Positions 47,253-59,815 of a stretch of 64,000 nucleotides of DNA are shown here, in pieces; position 1 is the stretch's first letter; each line of letters opens with the position of its first letter. This DNA is from Micropterus salmoides. Taxonomy: Eukaryota; Chordata; Actinopteri; Centrarchiformes; Centrarchidae. The stretch covers positions 22,615,144 through 22,679,143 of the forward strand of contig NW_024040152.1 of assembly GCF_014851395.1 (NCBI RefSeq), read 5' to 3'. Under the pieces are notes generated by a model. That model had not been told where the DNA came from, ran no database searches, and saw only the letters and a program-made list of their open reading frames with translations. The position numbers and the translations under genes are program-made.

Positions 47253-49097
47253 ACTTTACACTGAGCGTAAACAGCCTTCTTTTCAGCCGGTAGTCATATA
47301 TGCATTTTATAATACCCAGTGTTATTTCTTAACACACAGATGATAAATATGTATCATACCAAGAGATAATATCTTCAGTGTGTGGTATAATCTTGGAAAT
47401 GTCCTAAAAGCTCCACCACTTCTGTGTGTGCGTTAAGCTCATCTAAGCTGTATGTAGCCTGTTCAGTGTGTAGTCTCATGCCTGGCTCAGCTGACTCCTC
47501 AGTGGGAGATATGCAGGCAGCAGCCAGGGCAGAGCAGAGCGGAGCAGAACAGGCTGACTACTGGAGTCAGTGGCCCAGTAAAACCACAGCAGGGAGGATA
47601 AGAGCTCTGCCGGAGGGGGGGTGAGAGATGTATGACTGTATCTCAATGTCTGCCTGTCTGTATGTAGCTGTTCTATGCTCAGCCCAGAGGGGGTGGATGG
47701 TGGTGGTGAGGATGGCACGGATATGACTATTTATCCCCTCTCTCTGTTTTATGCATTTATGTTTCTTTTTTTTTTTTTTTTTACTATTTCTGTCTTTGCA
47801 CTAACACCATGTGTCTGTGTTGTTTTCAGTTCACACAGGTTTCATTGTGAGCTGTAGCATTCCATTTCATTATTTATTTCCATCTGTCTGGTGTGTGAAT
47901 GGAGGACTCAGTGGTGTTGGTGGTGTCTGTTATCTTTTGTTTTCTAGTCTTTACCTGACTGGCTCTGTCTATGCATCTCAGATATTCCCGTAGGCTTGCA
48001 TTGATGCAAACAGGAACATCACGCACACTGGAACACAGTTTTTGTTTGTTTGTCTGGTTTGTTTTCAGGGCCCAAGTACTCGTGGTTAAGACTGGTACTT
48101 CCTTTGTATCTGCCAAGAGATGGAAGAACTACCTGTCTGTCTGTTGGAAGCAAGCGCAGTAAGAAAAGGCCACACCGACTATGCAACTATGTGTGTGTGT
48201 GTGTATGTGTAATGACTGCATGTATTTGTAATTACATATCCATTGTCTGTCTAGTTAATTTCTTTCTCTGGTGCATGGAAATATTACCACTGCCACCCCT
48301 GACTCCAACACTAACAGCATCTTGTCTTACTTTCACATCGTGTGTTACTTCAGAGCTGCAAAGGATCTTGATAAAGGGTATTGCAGTGCTTTGTCTAAAA
48401 AAAAATGCTGAATATGAAAGTAGTCTGACCACATGCATACAGAACCTCTGTCTCATTTTTTGATACAAAACCAAAAAGATCCTTACCTATTCTCCTCAGT
48501 TTAACCAAATGTTTTATGTTTGTGTTATTAATGGACTGGACGGATAATTAAAACCCTGTAACAATGCAAGTCTAGTTTATAAAACTAGTATGAAACATGC
48601 GCATGCACATTTATTTAAGCAATTATTCTAGTTATATATTATCAAATGTAGTGAGTACAATTAAACAATAAAATAATGATAGTGTTTATTACCAAAAATT
48701 CCTGTTAAAAAAAGTAGGCTGTAAGCCGATTTTTCCAAACCTCACATACCTACATTGACTCCAAATTATGCTTTTCAGTTCGAGAGGTTTTTTGTTGTAG
48801 CAGCAGAGCTGCTCCTTGTTATTATTTATATTTAGTGCCACTCTGTACATTACAAAACAATGTGACCTTTTTTTCATTTGGTCTCTTCCTTTGTTCCCCT
48901 GCTGCTGCTGCTGTCCAGACACAATGGTGGTCTCCAGGTGGTGCATCCAGGAAAGTTTTTGTCAGCCTGGCCATGCTATGTGTACACAAACAGTGAGGAA
49001 AAAGATAAGACAAGAAAGAAAAAGAATGAATGAAATAAATGATTGACCAAAGTGTGTTTAGTTTTAAGTGTTGCATTTAATGGGCATTGGAATAAGA

Positions 49098-49100
49098 GCA

Positions 49101-49132
<32 letters not shown>

Positions 49133-49150
49133 TGAGAGAGAGAGAGAGAA
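49098..49150. repeat. AG microsatellite
   Basis: Imperfect (AG)n tract of about 50 bases. Confidence 0.9.
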
Positions 49151-49429
49151 TTCTCAAAGGGTAAAACAAGATGGGAGTGGGCAGGCAAACAAAGAGGCAC
49201 GAGTTAGTAAAGAAATAAACGAAGAAAATGTCAAAATAATTAATTATGGCTGAGTTAATTGCATGGTTTGGGAAAACTAAATACACTGATTAAGTGAAGT
49301 TGGTGAGCTAAAATAAATAAATAAATGAATAAAATCTTAAACCAAACAATTAAGCACTGTGCTGCTTTTTAGTAAACACACACATATCTACAGTCCGTGT
49401 GTACTGTTGTGTGCATAGTTGCTTGACTT

Positions 49430-49870
49430 TGAGAGGGCGGGACTCTTTGGAGAGCGAAATGAACTAGGCGCGGCCAAAGGAGCCCCATCCATCTATCACA
49501 CGTGTAGACAAAGGGGGACTCCACAACACAAAGCTGGATGTGCCCTCTCAAACTTTTTCCACGACGCACGGCGATGCGCGCAGAACAAACCATCCACAGG
49601 TGAGATGTCTACTGCCTTTGCTTGCACCCCTGGAGCGATTTTCGAATGTATATCCAGTTAAAAGTTGGTGCTGTAGTTGGTGCGTCAGCGCTCAAACTTG
49701 AGCACAAAGCAGGATAGAGAGGGCGAGAGACATAGAGAAACAGAGGCGGCGAGGAGAGAGAGAGCGAGAGGAGCGGTCCCCCTTTCCTTTGTCTGATGCG
49801 GGGCGCTTTGAGGAGAGAACTTGAGGGGATGCTCAGGCACGCGTCTTCATAACCCTCAACAATACTCAAC
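49430..49870 (+). promoter_or_regulatory. Isolated CpG-rich block, possible promoter
   Basis: The block has roughly 25 CpG dinucleotides in 430 bp, against a CpG-poor surrounding. It includes a GC box GGGCGGG (49435-49441) and the CpG-dense 'acgacgcacggcgatgcgcg'. A good splice-donor match, CACAG/GTGAGA, lies at 49599/49600. Such islands in a gene desert usually mark a transcription start, here perhaps a non-coding RNA or the small ORF at 49917. Direction is assumed from the donor site. Confidence 0.45.
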
Positions 49871-49916
49871 ATATTATACTTAGAATGCATTGACACTAAG
49901 CTTTAGTGGAGGTGAC

Positions 49917-50063
49917 ATGGAGTTTGTACTGCTGCTGATCTTTTTGTCTCTTGGGGATGTTGCGACGCACAAGACAAAGCAACTGCCTGTCAGAAGTTTG
50001 CGGAGAAAATTACCATTTACGCACGCTGGAAAAAAAGACAAAGTTACAAGTATTAGTTCATAA
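49917..50063 (+). CDS. Hypothetical short secreted ORF or first coding exon
   Basis: This 48-codon frame starts in a fair context (G at -3, G at +4), 50 bp past the CpG-rich block. It begins MEFVLLLIFLSLGDVATHK, a short charged start, a hydrophobic LLLIFLSL core and small residues near the end, which looks like a signal peptide. It continues with a basic RSLRRKLPF that resembles a proprotein cleavage site, then THAGKKDK. It may be the first exon of a longer gene: GACAAA/GTTACA near 50042 is a weak donor. A frame-compatible 165-bp segment at 51070-51234 has an upstream T-rich tract, AG acceptor and GAGAAG/GTGAAG donor. Product not recognised; chance cannot be excluded. Confidence 0.3.
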   Translation: MEFVLLLIFLSLGDVATHKTKQLPVRSLRRKLPFTHAGKKDKVTSISS

Positions 50064-53000
50064 ATTGTTTGTAAATAGTTCTTTCCTTTTGCAGTAGTTT
50101 CATGACAGTGGTATTCCTTGTCTTGCGAAGTTGCCAGTGCACTGTGGGAATTCAGAACAATGCAATCAGGTGTAAAGTCTCAAAGAAACAAAACAGCGAG
50201 AGAATTCAACTTGTTGCACGAATAAGGAATAATGTTTGGACGCAAAAAAATGGATACAAAATAGGTCCATCTCGAAAATCACTAGAAACTTGTCATAGTT
50301 TATGGGATTCAGAGCAACAGGTATACGCCGCTGCAGCCTCTTTGTTACAGTAAAGGATCCTTTGTTCTCAGTTCATACAAAGAAAACCATCAGAAACAAG
50401 CGCAAATCCAAAAGGAAACTACTTTTTTGAACACATGAAATGAATTTCATGGGATGGAAAATAACTTGAATTTAGTTTTCTTATCTGCAAAGTGTTGAAT
50501 AAGCTTTTATTTTTGCTTTTTCTTTCAAAATACGTAAAACCAGCCAGATCATCATCAAGATCAAAAGTTACTAACTTGAGGTTCCTTAGAGAGTTTCACT
50601 TAGATTTTTTATTGGGTATCTAAAACATAACAAAGGTATTTTATACGATTTTTAAAAACTTTCTTCATAATATGAAGGTGTGGCCATACAACTTGTTTGA
50701 ATTTGCTGCATTCCATTGTATGGTGGCCCTACCCTTAAACTTACATAGAAGAACATAGAAGACAATTTGCACTTACAGGGTTGATTTGTTATTTGAAACA
50801 AAATTAGTTTTGCATTCTGTTAAATATTTGGTTTTGGGTATGTCTGATTTTCCAACTTTTTCCAACTCATTTTAAACTCACACAGCTCATACCAACTTTT
50901 ACACAGATTAACTGCTAATGGGTTTGTTAGATATCATTGATCCCATAATGTATCATTTTATTTTTCTTGTTTATTTTTTTTCCAGTTATAAGCAATGAGA
51001 AATTTTGTTGCACTGGCATAAATTTCTAACTGTATTGCTTTCAATCTTTTTTTTCAGTTCTGTCCTTAGGTGGATTTTAACACCAGATTAACCAGCAAAG
51101 CGCTTTCTCCTGTGGGAGGTTATGGAAGTAAGAAATATGTGGAAATCACATGGAAGATGTACAGAGGCACCTATCAAGCTGCTTTTAAGACGCAGAGGAG
51201 GATTAAGAGACTGTGCAATTTTCTTTTGGAGAAGGTGAAGTCTCATCTCTTAAGGATTTAAACTTCAGCAGCAGCAGCAGTGCCAAGCGGTATGCATTTT
51301 AGGCACACTTGGAAATCTAAAACTCATGAAGACACTTTGAGGATTATAAAAAATATCTAGTATGTCTCTCTCCACAAGATGCGTCCCAGCCCAAAGTCAC
51401 TGGGATAGCAGGATATTGCATTTATGATCCTCCTCGGCCCTCCGCATGGGTAGGTGTTATTACTTTGTGGCACTTGTTCAACCCCTTTGTTTGTAGGACT
51501 GGCTTGTTCGCTTGGAAGCAAAACTGACCAGAAGACACCCCCCCCTTTCAACCCCATGCCCCAGCACACAGACACACAGACACACACACACACCGCCCCC
51601 TTTTATTTCCCCAAATCACTTACATATTGGCGGAGGCTGTGTGTTTAACATTTGAGTGTGACTATTTATGTGGTAATTTGGAGAAAACCAGAATGTGATG
51701 ATGTCTTATCATGTTTTGCCAGTCACTAGTCATTGCTCCTCAAAAATGAAGTCAATATAAGCAGTTTGGATGACAAGTGGGAAGTTTAAAAAAATGTTTA
51801 TAGCTACAGAAACTTTGCCATAGCCTGGGGTTTTAGTTTGTAAACAGATGCTACGACTTGCAGGGTTGACTTTTCACACTTGCCATATACTTGAACTCAC
51901 AGTTAGAAATGTACTCGGCCAATAAAATGCTTGAAGCTCCTTATGAACATGGACATGAACGTGGACAGTTTTCAAACTTTTTGGCACTGGACTCCTATTT
52001 TTTGACTATACCTATACCCAAAACTTCTTAAACCTTTGTCTTTTAATTAATGACAAAATTGCATGCATTGCCTGGCTAATCAGATATTGTATGCAACCTC
52101 ACTGTGTCACATGCAAAGTTTCGCTTTCAGCAGACTTGCCTTATCTAGTCCAGTCTGTTCTGTGTTACATTTGCCTTGAGATGGTTTGCTATGTCAGTGT
52201 TCAGTGTACAATTGTACTGCAGTTGCGTGAATCGCTGCTTGTTTAGTGGACACTAGCCAGAGAGATGTTTTCTCAAATCCTCTAGTTCAGGAGAGAGCGA
52301 GATTTAAAATGAAGAAGGTGTATTTGTATTGTCCCTGTTTATATGCAGCAGTTGATTTAGGCAAGCCTGTTAAATCTTGAGAAAAAGTAATGAGCGATGC
52401 AAGCAGCCCTCTTAACCATACACTAGTGTGAAGGAGAGAGAGAGAAAGTGAGAGTGAGAGTGAGAGTGAGAGCAAGACTCAGTCCTTATCAATGATGTCA
52501 TTGGGAGCCAATGGGAGCATGCAGTGGCACTTGTCAGCAGCCAAGCTCCACCTCCAGCCTGTGTGCATGGCAGCCCACATGGCCCCACAGCATCACATTT
52601 TCACCATGCCTTACTCTGCTGCAGAGAGAGGCAGAAAATTCAGAGATGTTGCCCTTTGGCTGTGTGCGCTGATGTTAATCTACCATGTCTGCTCAGAAAT
52701 AGCTTGTTCATCACTGTAAGCATATGCAAGGAACAACTTGAGCAGTGAGGAGAGATGACATTTTCTTTGTTTACATCTGTGATTAGCCAAATATACATTA
52801 GCCCTTGAAAGATTGGATTTAAATTAGAATGTGAGGAAACAACATCCAGGCTAATGAAGATAAATGATCAAAGTGGTAAGCTCAGCCAACTGTTAGAGAT
52901 GCTTCCTTTTTTATGTGGCATCATGTGGCATCTAAATTATAGAAAAGAAAAAAGATGACCTTAATGATTGCCTTAATTCAGCTCAACACATCAGATGTAT

Positions 53001-53659
53001 GGGGAAAAGAACACAAGAGTACCTGACAGTATCTATGTCAGCTTAACAACAATTTACATGCAGTTGTCAACAGTTGAGCTTTGAGACTCAGGCAAAATAG
53101 CATTTACCTGCCTCTTGCTGCTCTTGCGGAACAGGCTGAGGTCACAGCCTGTATATGACTGGATCAGTGGGAATGTAGGTCAGTCAACACTGTGACACAC
53201 AGATGGGACAGATATAGGTCAATATGGGTGCTGATGAGTCATGATTCTACAGTAAGTCAGGAGAAAGGATGCAAGAGAGACAGAGAGGGTGAAGAGCTGT
53301 ACAGGTGTGGTAATGTGGACAGAGTGTATGCAGTGCACCCACCACCAGACATGCAGGAATGTTTACCTTCATTTCTTTGAGCAACTCTTGAATTTCACAT
53401 TTTTTGTTCCATTGTTGGACATGGAATTATTTATGTAACATTACATATGGAATTGAATGATGTCTCCACTGTTAAGCACGTTTTACTCATTTCAATTGCA
53501 AACATGGTAGCTTTCTAAAAGAATAATAATCTTTCATTTAATGTGTAAGTAGAGCTCATGCTCTGCAGATTAAGTCCTGTTTGTAGCATTTGAAGCGGCT
53601 ATCCTGGCTTACTATTTACCTGTGATACCGTGGATTGCAGATTCAATCCATTACCCAGT
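50064..53659. other. Gene-free stretch, one possible exon
   Basis: Apart from the tentative exon at 51070-51234 (encoding VDFNTRLTSKALSP through CNFLLEK), nothing gene-like is seen. GA-rich sequence with GTGAGA units occurs at 52428-52475. Several CA-rich bits lie near 51560-51595. Confidence 0.45.
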
Positions 53660-53664
53660 AAATG

Positions 53665-55090
53665 AACTTATGAGTAAAACAGAAACATCAGGTTTACCGT
53701 AACTAATCATTGTAACAGGCCCAGCACTGCGCCGTTAATAGACATTGCACAGGCATAGTTTCTGCGACAATACAGTATGCTCCGCTGTGTGTAGCTTAAT
53801 TACATTGCTTATATGTACTGCTATTATCAAGTACAGTGCAGTTTTCATAATATTTTCCATTTGGTGGGTGCTTTATGAGACCATGCATTTTTTTATGTAT
53901 AGACATCCCAGTGGGAGTTGAGCTTTTAAACCTAATCCACTGAGTTACACGGGACAACATTTGCACAGCAATCTGTGGCATCTTCCAGCTATCAAGTCTC
54001 AACATCCCTCTGAGCTGGAATGCTCATTAAAATGGGCAATGGTTTCACACCATCTCTTCCTCTGCAGCATATGCACAACTAAATCTGTGTCACCATAATC
54101 TCTCACCCATCTGTATTCGCTATTACACTAATATAAAGTACTTCATTCTATCTCTGGTGAAGTCTGACTAGGACCACAAAGCACAGTACCGTGTTGGAGC
54201 AAAGTAGTACACTGAGACCAGACTACAGAGATGTTTTAGTCGGCGTTATTTTTTTATAGTTATATTTCTGTCATGCAATGCATGTTCATGAGCTGGTCAG
54301 ATGTAATGCAAAGTGCATTAAACAAGAATACAACATTGGGCCTACAATAAATAATTACTCCCCAAAGCATTATTCTCTCAGATATCCTGTGGTCAGCCTC
54401 AGGAAAGCTATCAGGTTTAGTATTACCATTAATTGCTTGTAGCCTGTGGGCACTACAGCTTGTGGTCCCTCACGGAAATCACTATTATACATGTAAGCGT
54501 ACACTAGGTATATTTTCTGGTTCATCAAACAACAAAACGACAAATACTAGTTAAAGTCCAATCTGTTTTTGCTTCATTTGATACTTACACATGAAACATT
54601 ACTGAACCACTACTGTGTATGTTTACACTCTGCTTTATTCACTTTATACTATTTTTGCACTCTGAAATGTAATGTTTGATGCTCTGATACAAGGACTGAC
54701 AGATGGATCATTTTTGAGCTGGATCTTCAAAGTCGAACAGCCGCTCAAACAGATTTTGGATGTGTTATGTACTATGTGCCTTGACAGAAAAGAGGCTGAA
54801 TTGATAAGGAGGAGCAAGTGCTCAAAAATAGCAGCAATAATAATTTAGTTTAATATTCCCTACCAGATGTATTTGGATTGATGCTCCCTTTGTGCATATC
54901 AGTGAGCCATACAGGACACTACACTGTGGGTATAGTACTGTAAATTACAGTGCAGTAAAACATTAGGCCCACCGTTACTAATCGTGACGACAGTCCTAAT
55001 TCTCCAAGCTACAGGCATTCTGTGGTCATCCTGTTGCAAACTATCAGAGCTTAGTTTTCCCACTCAGTGCCTGTAGCCGTGAGATAAGTT
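53665..55090 (+). repeat. Three diverged copies of a ~635-bp unit
   Basis: Anchors recur at nearly constant spacing. GTGCATTAAA (54313) matches GTGCAGTAAA (54951), and ACATTGGGCCTAC (about 54332) matches ACATTAGGCCCAC (about 54960). TGTGGTCAGCCT (about 54388) matches TGTGGTCATCCT (about 55021). CTATCAG...TTAGT...TTGTAGCC matches CTATCAG...TTAGT...CTGTAGCC. An earlier copy shows AGTAAAACAGAAACATCAGG then ACCGTAACTAATC (about 53673-53707), matching ACCGTTACTAATC at about 54971, two periods later. The divergence suggests an old local tandem duplication. Confidence 0.5.
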
Positions 55091-56272
55091 AACGTGCTCT
55101 GCTGGCATGCTAATACATAGCCGCATTGGGGGACAAGAATAAATTATTTCTTTATGACTGCGCATAAGGCAGAGCATTTGAAGGAGGGGAGGGAGAGATA
55201 GAGAGGGAACATAGGGAGATGAAGCCAGGAAAACAGACATGGGGGCAAATGATGGACTGGAAAGAAAGGAGGGAGAGAGAGGAAGCAAGAGAGGCGAAGT
55301 GAGGTGGAATGAGAGTGAAGGGCAAAAGAAAGAATGATATATGAAAAGGACAGGAATGAGACAGAGAGTAAGCTTTATCACTCTTTACATCTGTCTGTCT
55401 TCAGTTTATAGTAACTCTCTCCCAAATGACAGAGTGGAGGAAGTTCTTTTTTATTTCTGACTGTGCCTGACTTTAGGAAAACATAGCAGAGCTTCCCAAT
55501 TTTTTTATAGTTTTCCCAGATAGGTAACATTTGAATGAGCTATGAGCTCAGGAACAACACAAGGGTTGCTTTGGCAAATAAAATTTTGTTTAATTTAGTT
55601 TTTTGCTTTGACCTGAAAACCATTCAGTCTGCATCCACCAGCGCATGACCTTTTGAAGGATTTTGTCCTAGTTTGAAACATCCTAATGCATGCTATGAGA
55701 AATAGCTAGCAGATAATGTTAAACAATGACTGAATTCAAACTGAAAACGTTGTTTCTGCTTTTAGTGCTTAAAAGCAGTGATACAAATCTCTGAGGAAAA
55801 TGAGGACACAGCTTTGTGATGTAGATTGCTATTCAGTAATTTTATGTTTGGGTTTAAATGTTAATGTCTTGTTTTGTGCCACATTGCGTGCTCATACTTT
55901 TCTGCCCGCTGCACATTTGTCCTCTGCGATTTTAGTGCAGTCAAAACGCAACTGCAGACAATGCCATGACAAATCAGTCGGAAAACACATAAAGGTAAGA
56001 GCCAAATCAAAATTCACCGGCTGAGAGCTCACATGGCGTGTTGCGCAGCAGGTCTAAATGCTCCCGAAGATATTGCCTTCTACCCCTCCTTTGTCCTATC
56101 CCATGTATAGATATAGAGACACAATTTTCAATAAGAGCTTTAGCCAGTCGTCGGTCTGTCTATTACAGGTCAACTTATTACCTCCATAAATGCACAGCAT
56201 GTTGCTGTCTGGGGATGGACTGATAATCCCTCTAAAGACTGGGGTTCAAAGCTAAATCTGCTCCTCACGCAA

Positions 56273-56310
<38 letters not shown>

Positions 56311-57544
56311 ACAACTACACACATAAAGATAGATCTGCCTGGTAGACAGACAGACACACGTGTAAAGACTAGGATTTTATTACAGACAAATCTGTTATTG
56401 TCTGGGAGTTCAGAGATTAAGAAGCAGTGATTTTATGGACATAAACACACAGACACACACATGTGTCATTAGAGGATGAATACTGGCTTGCATACTGGGG
56501 CACAGTGCAGTTAAGTCATATCAGTACTGGTGAGCTTTAGAGGTTTATTACTATGATAAAGACTTTGGTGACAGCTTTTATTGTATATACTTATTTCTGC
56601 TTATTTGTAAGAATTTATCTGGTGACACTCTATTCACCTATAATGGATATCTTTGTCCAAGCTAGTTATCTTTTTTTTTTTTTTTTTGTACAGTCTTCAC
56701 TAGTTGTTTTTAAAGATTTAACCTGATTGCTCCCACTGCTTTTTATGCCAGGAACCACTAGCACCAAACTTTCTGCCTCACCACCCTCCTTTATTTACCA
56801 TCACTTTCCACCAGTGATTTCTGAATCCTGATGTACAGTCTCTGTAAAACATAAATAAATCCTTTTGTGAAATATCTATTTGGTCAATGTGAGGCAAACA
56901 GTCAATAACATCAACTGGTCAGCATGGTCATGCCTGTGTCTTTGGCTATGCACATCCTGACAGCCTTTTGCCGGCCTTGCAGTGCCAGACCAGTCAAAGA
57001 ACATTTCAACTTCAAGGCCTATTTCTAGTTATTTAGTCTTTAGTGGATAGCTTTGGAGATATCTGAAACTGTTAGATGTTATTGTTACTGAACATCTGCA
57101 GTATTTACCAGTTTGAAAAACAGAAGTAAGTGAGTGGTGCATTGATCCAGTTAGGTGTAGAAAAGGATCAAGTTGTGTCTAAGTGAATGAAAGAACTTTC
57201 AGTCATTGAAATTATATATATGTCTCAAGCTAATTGTTCCCCAGAGGTGTCCATCAACTTGGAGGAGAGTAAGGCATATCATTGGTTTGACTGTGCTCCT
57301 CTTTTCCTCTGTGCTGGGTCGTACATGACCTGGCAGTGTCACTGCTACAAGAACGAACATGTTTGAGCACACAGTATGCTACGATAACTGCCCATGGCTC
57401 TTGGTTTGTTGTGTTTGGTTGAACCGTCCCTGCCCCACACCAAAACTTGTGTCTCCACTCCTTTCTTTTCCACTGATGCAGGACAAAGGTGTAGGTGTCT
57501 GTGACTGGTGTAGCTGATGACGGCACCTTGATTGTCATCTTATC
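55091..57544. other. Intergenic stretch, no gene recognised
   Basis: GA-rich low complexity at 55180-55330 gives a 105-codon minus artefact frame. A (CA)n run lies at 56275-56304 and a T-run at 56672-56688. Nothing else can be supported. Confidence 0.55.
56275..56304. repeat. CA microsatellite
   Basis: (CA)n of about 28 bases on the + strand. Confidence 0.9.
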
Positions 57545-57547
57545 TTA

Positions 57548-58200
57548 AGCCTAGTTCACACTACACGATTTTTATCCCGATTTGCCACTCGGCGAGCTTG
57601 GCGACCGTCAGGCTGTGATTGGGAGTAAATCAGCGGTTGATCGGCGACCGCCAGTCGTTATGTGTGAACTACTCAACGACGCATCAAAACGGCTCCCCGA
57701 CACATCACTGCCAGATATCTAGCATGCCAAATATCTGGAGAAGTCAGCCAACTCTCCATCCACATCCAGCCAATGAGAGCAGGCAGCTGGCAGAGCAGGC
57801 AGCTACTTTTTCACCGCAAAACACTTTTTACTCACCTCCAGCTCTCTCTGTAGCTCAGACAATCCCTGCTACCTGCGTGTGCTAATCCATTCTTTCACCC
57901 ATATTCTAATTTATAATTTCTATCTTTATAATAACAAACAACAGCTGTTTCGTGTGTAGGTTGCGTCATTTCCTTTTTCACATTTCACGTGTGTTTTCTT
58001 GACAAAATGTGGTTTGGAGACCAGCGTTGGGTGCCACAGCCGCTGTTAGCTTGTGTAGTGTGTGACCCCCTGTCACCGATCAGTCACGTCATGTGAACGC
58101 CACAAGGACTTCAAGACTCCTGTCACAAGACGGCAAGTTGTGTAGTGTGAACAGCACGGCGATCGGTCGACGCTGAATGTCGCATAGTCTGCATGAGCCT
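57548..58200. mobile_element. Non-autonomous Harbinger-type DNA transposon
   Basis: The 653-bp element starts AGCCTAGTTCACACTACACG. Its other end, read in reverse complement, starts AGGCTCATGCAGACTATGCG; about two thirds of the terminal 21 bases match. Both sides are flanked by TTA (57545-57547 and 58201-58203), the 3-bp target typical of PIF/Harbinger insertions. A subterminal GTGTAGTGTGAACAG (58138-58152) repeats the GTTCACACTACAC motif of the left end in inverse. There is no transposase inside. The block 'cccgatttgccactcggcga' occurs in related fish elements, as recalled. Confidence 0.65.
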
Positions 58201-58203
58201 TTA

Positions 58204-59739
58204 GTATCACATGGGGGCTGTGTCTGGCTTAATTCTGTGTTGTGGTGTCATAGCCAACAACTACATAGGCACTACCCTTGCATCTCCATTGCTATGAGTT
58301 TGGGAAGTGGTGTAGCAGCTTAATAGTAGGAATTGTCCTTCACCCTGGTTAGTGGGCACCTAAAGCTTACCAGACTATTATAATTTATAATAAATACTGC
58401 AATGTTTCCATTCTAACTCAAAGCAGTGACATTAATTTTCTCAGGTTATGCATTATTTTGGGACACAAGAGCTGAGATGAGAAGACAGGAGGGGGCTGTC
58501 ACCTTTACACATTTCCTTCTGCAAAATCATTCTATCAGCCATGTTACTCTACATTAGATAGTAACCTGCCATAACTGTCAGTCACAACCCAGTTAAGCGC
58601 AAACTAAAGCTTCTGCCAGCCGTAGCCTGTAAACCGAAAGGAAAATGAAAGCCTCCAGTTCTGTTTGAAACTTGCATCCTCATATTTCCTGAGAACGTGT
58701 AATATTATGGCAGTAATTATTTTAAAATATTTACTTTGCAAAAGAAAAAAGATCAAAGCAAAATAGTAAATATTTCATAAGGGGATACAAGAAAAGGAGA
58801 GTGACTGAGTATACAGTGAAGTAAAACCATAAGGGAATGCAATAAATGAGTACAAACTCCAATTCTGCTGCCCTGGAAGTGTCACTTTAGAACTTTTTTC
58901 TGTCTTTCCCTTCTTTGTTGTAGATAATGCAATACAATCCCATATTTTATGTCCTTACTTATTTAATGATTTCAGACATAGTGAATTCCCGGTTTCCTCC
59001 AAAAAGCTCTACTTGGGAACTTCAGATATAAACCAAAAATAAAATAGGTGTTTAAAGTTGATATTGTACTGTCCTACTATTATAATGCTAATCCACGGTA
59101 ATGTGGCTGTTTGAAAGTTTAGAGCTTTTTTCACGGAGGTATGGCAATGAGCTGTAATCTTGTTCAGATATAGCTGTCAGATTATAGTAATGTGACATAT
59201 CAGTATTAAACAGGAAACATTTTGACTAGAATACCTAAAATAATACCTTTGTGCGTATTTATGTGATGCTGTGTGCTATATGCTTTGCACAGTTGGGGCA
59301 GTGATAGTTGAGCAGGCTAATCCAAAATATTATCTTGTCTCATATCTTTTTTTTTTATTGCTGCGTAATACCTTGTCAGGACTGTGTAGTATCGTTGACC
59401 AGTACTGAATCAGATCTGTTTTGATGAAGATATCTTTGAACTTAGCTGGATATGATGTGATAAAACAGATTGTGTCCTGTAACACTAGCTGAGATATCAG
59501 AATATGAACTGTTCGAGTCTCTTCCTTTTTGTGGGTATAACACACTCCTTTGTGTATGCATACAACCAACTCTGCATTCAGGAATATGAGATTACAGTGT
59601 GGGACGTAGATGTCTGCATCCTGTGGCTCATTGCTGTATTTGTCCCATGGAGAGATAACAGATCTCATGTAGACAGCTATGCTGTTTTAAGGCTCCAGTC
59701 TGTAACTCTAGTTTTGTAGTTTTTTTTGTCTTGTGTTTT
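58204..59739. other. Intergenic stretch, nothing recognised
   Basis: AT-rich sequence without gene or repeat signature. The 112-codon minus frame (59330-59668) has no motif. Confidence 0.5.
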
Positions 59740-59815
59740 CTATCAAATTCATTTTCTGAGCTCTTTATACTCGATATAGCTGCTGTATAGACAAGTTTTA
59801 TGTTGATTGTGGTAA

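Larger units (their letters stand above)
44886..49429. other. Gene-free stretch downstream of sox4
   Basis: No supported gene. A 17-bp tandem duplication (GAAAAGCTCATCATT twice) lies at about 45558-45592. Four related TTAATTGGCTG-type segments occur at 45.99, 46.57, 46.88 and 47.23 kb. A poly-T run (47766-47782) and an (AG)n block (49098-49150) are low complexity. Frames up to 137 codons (48050-48463) show no domain. Confidence 0.5.

Noticed and set aside
48050..48463. 137-codon + strand frame
   Set aside because: Contains a VCVCVCV microsatellite translation and no domain. The competing minus frame is equally open.
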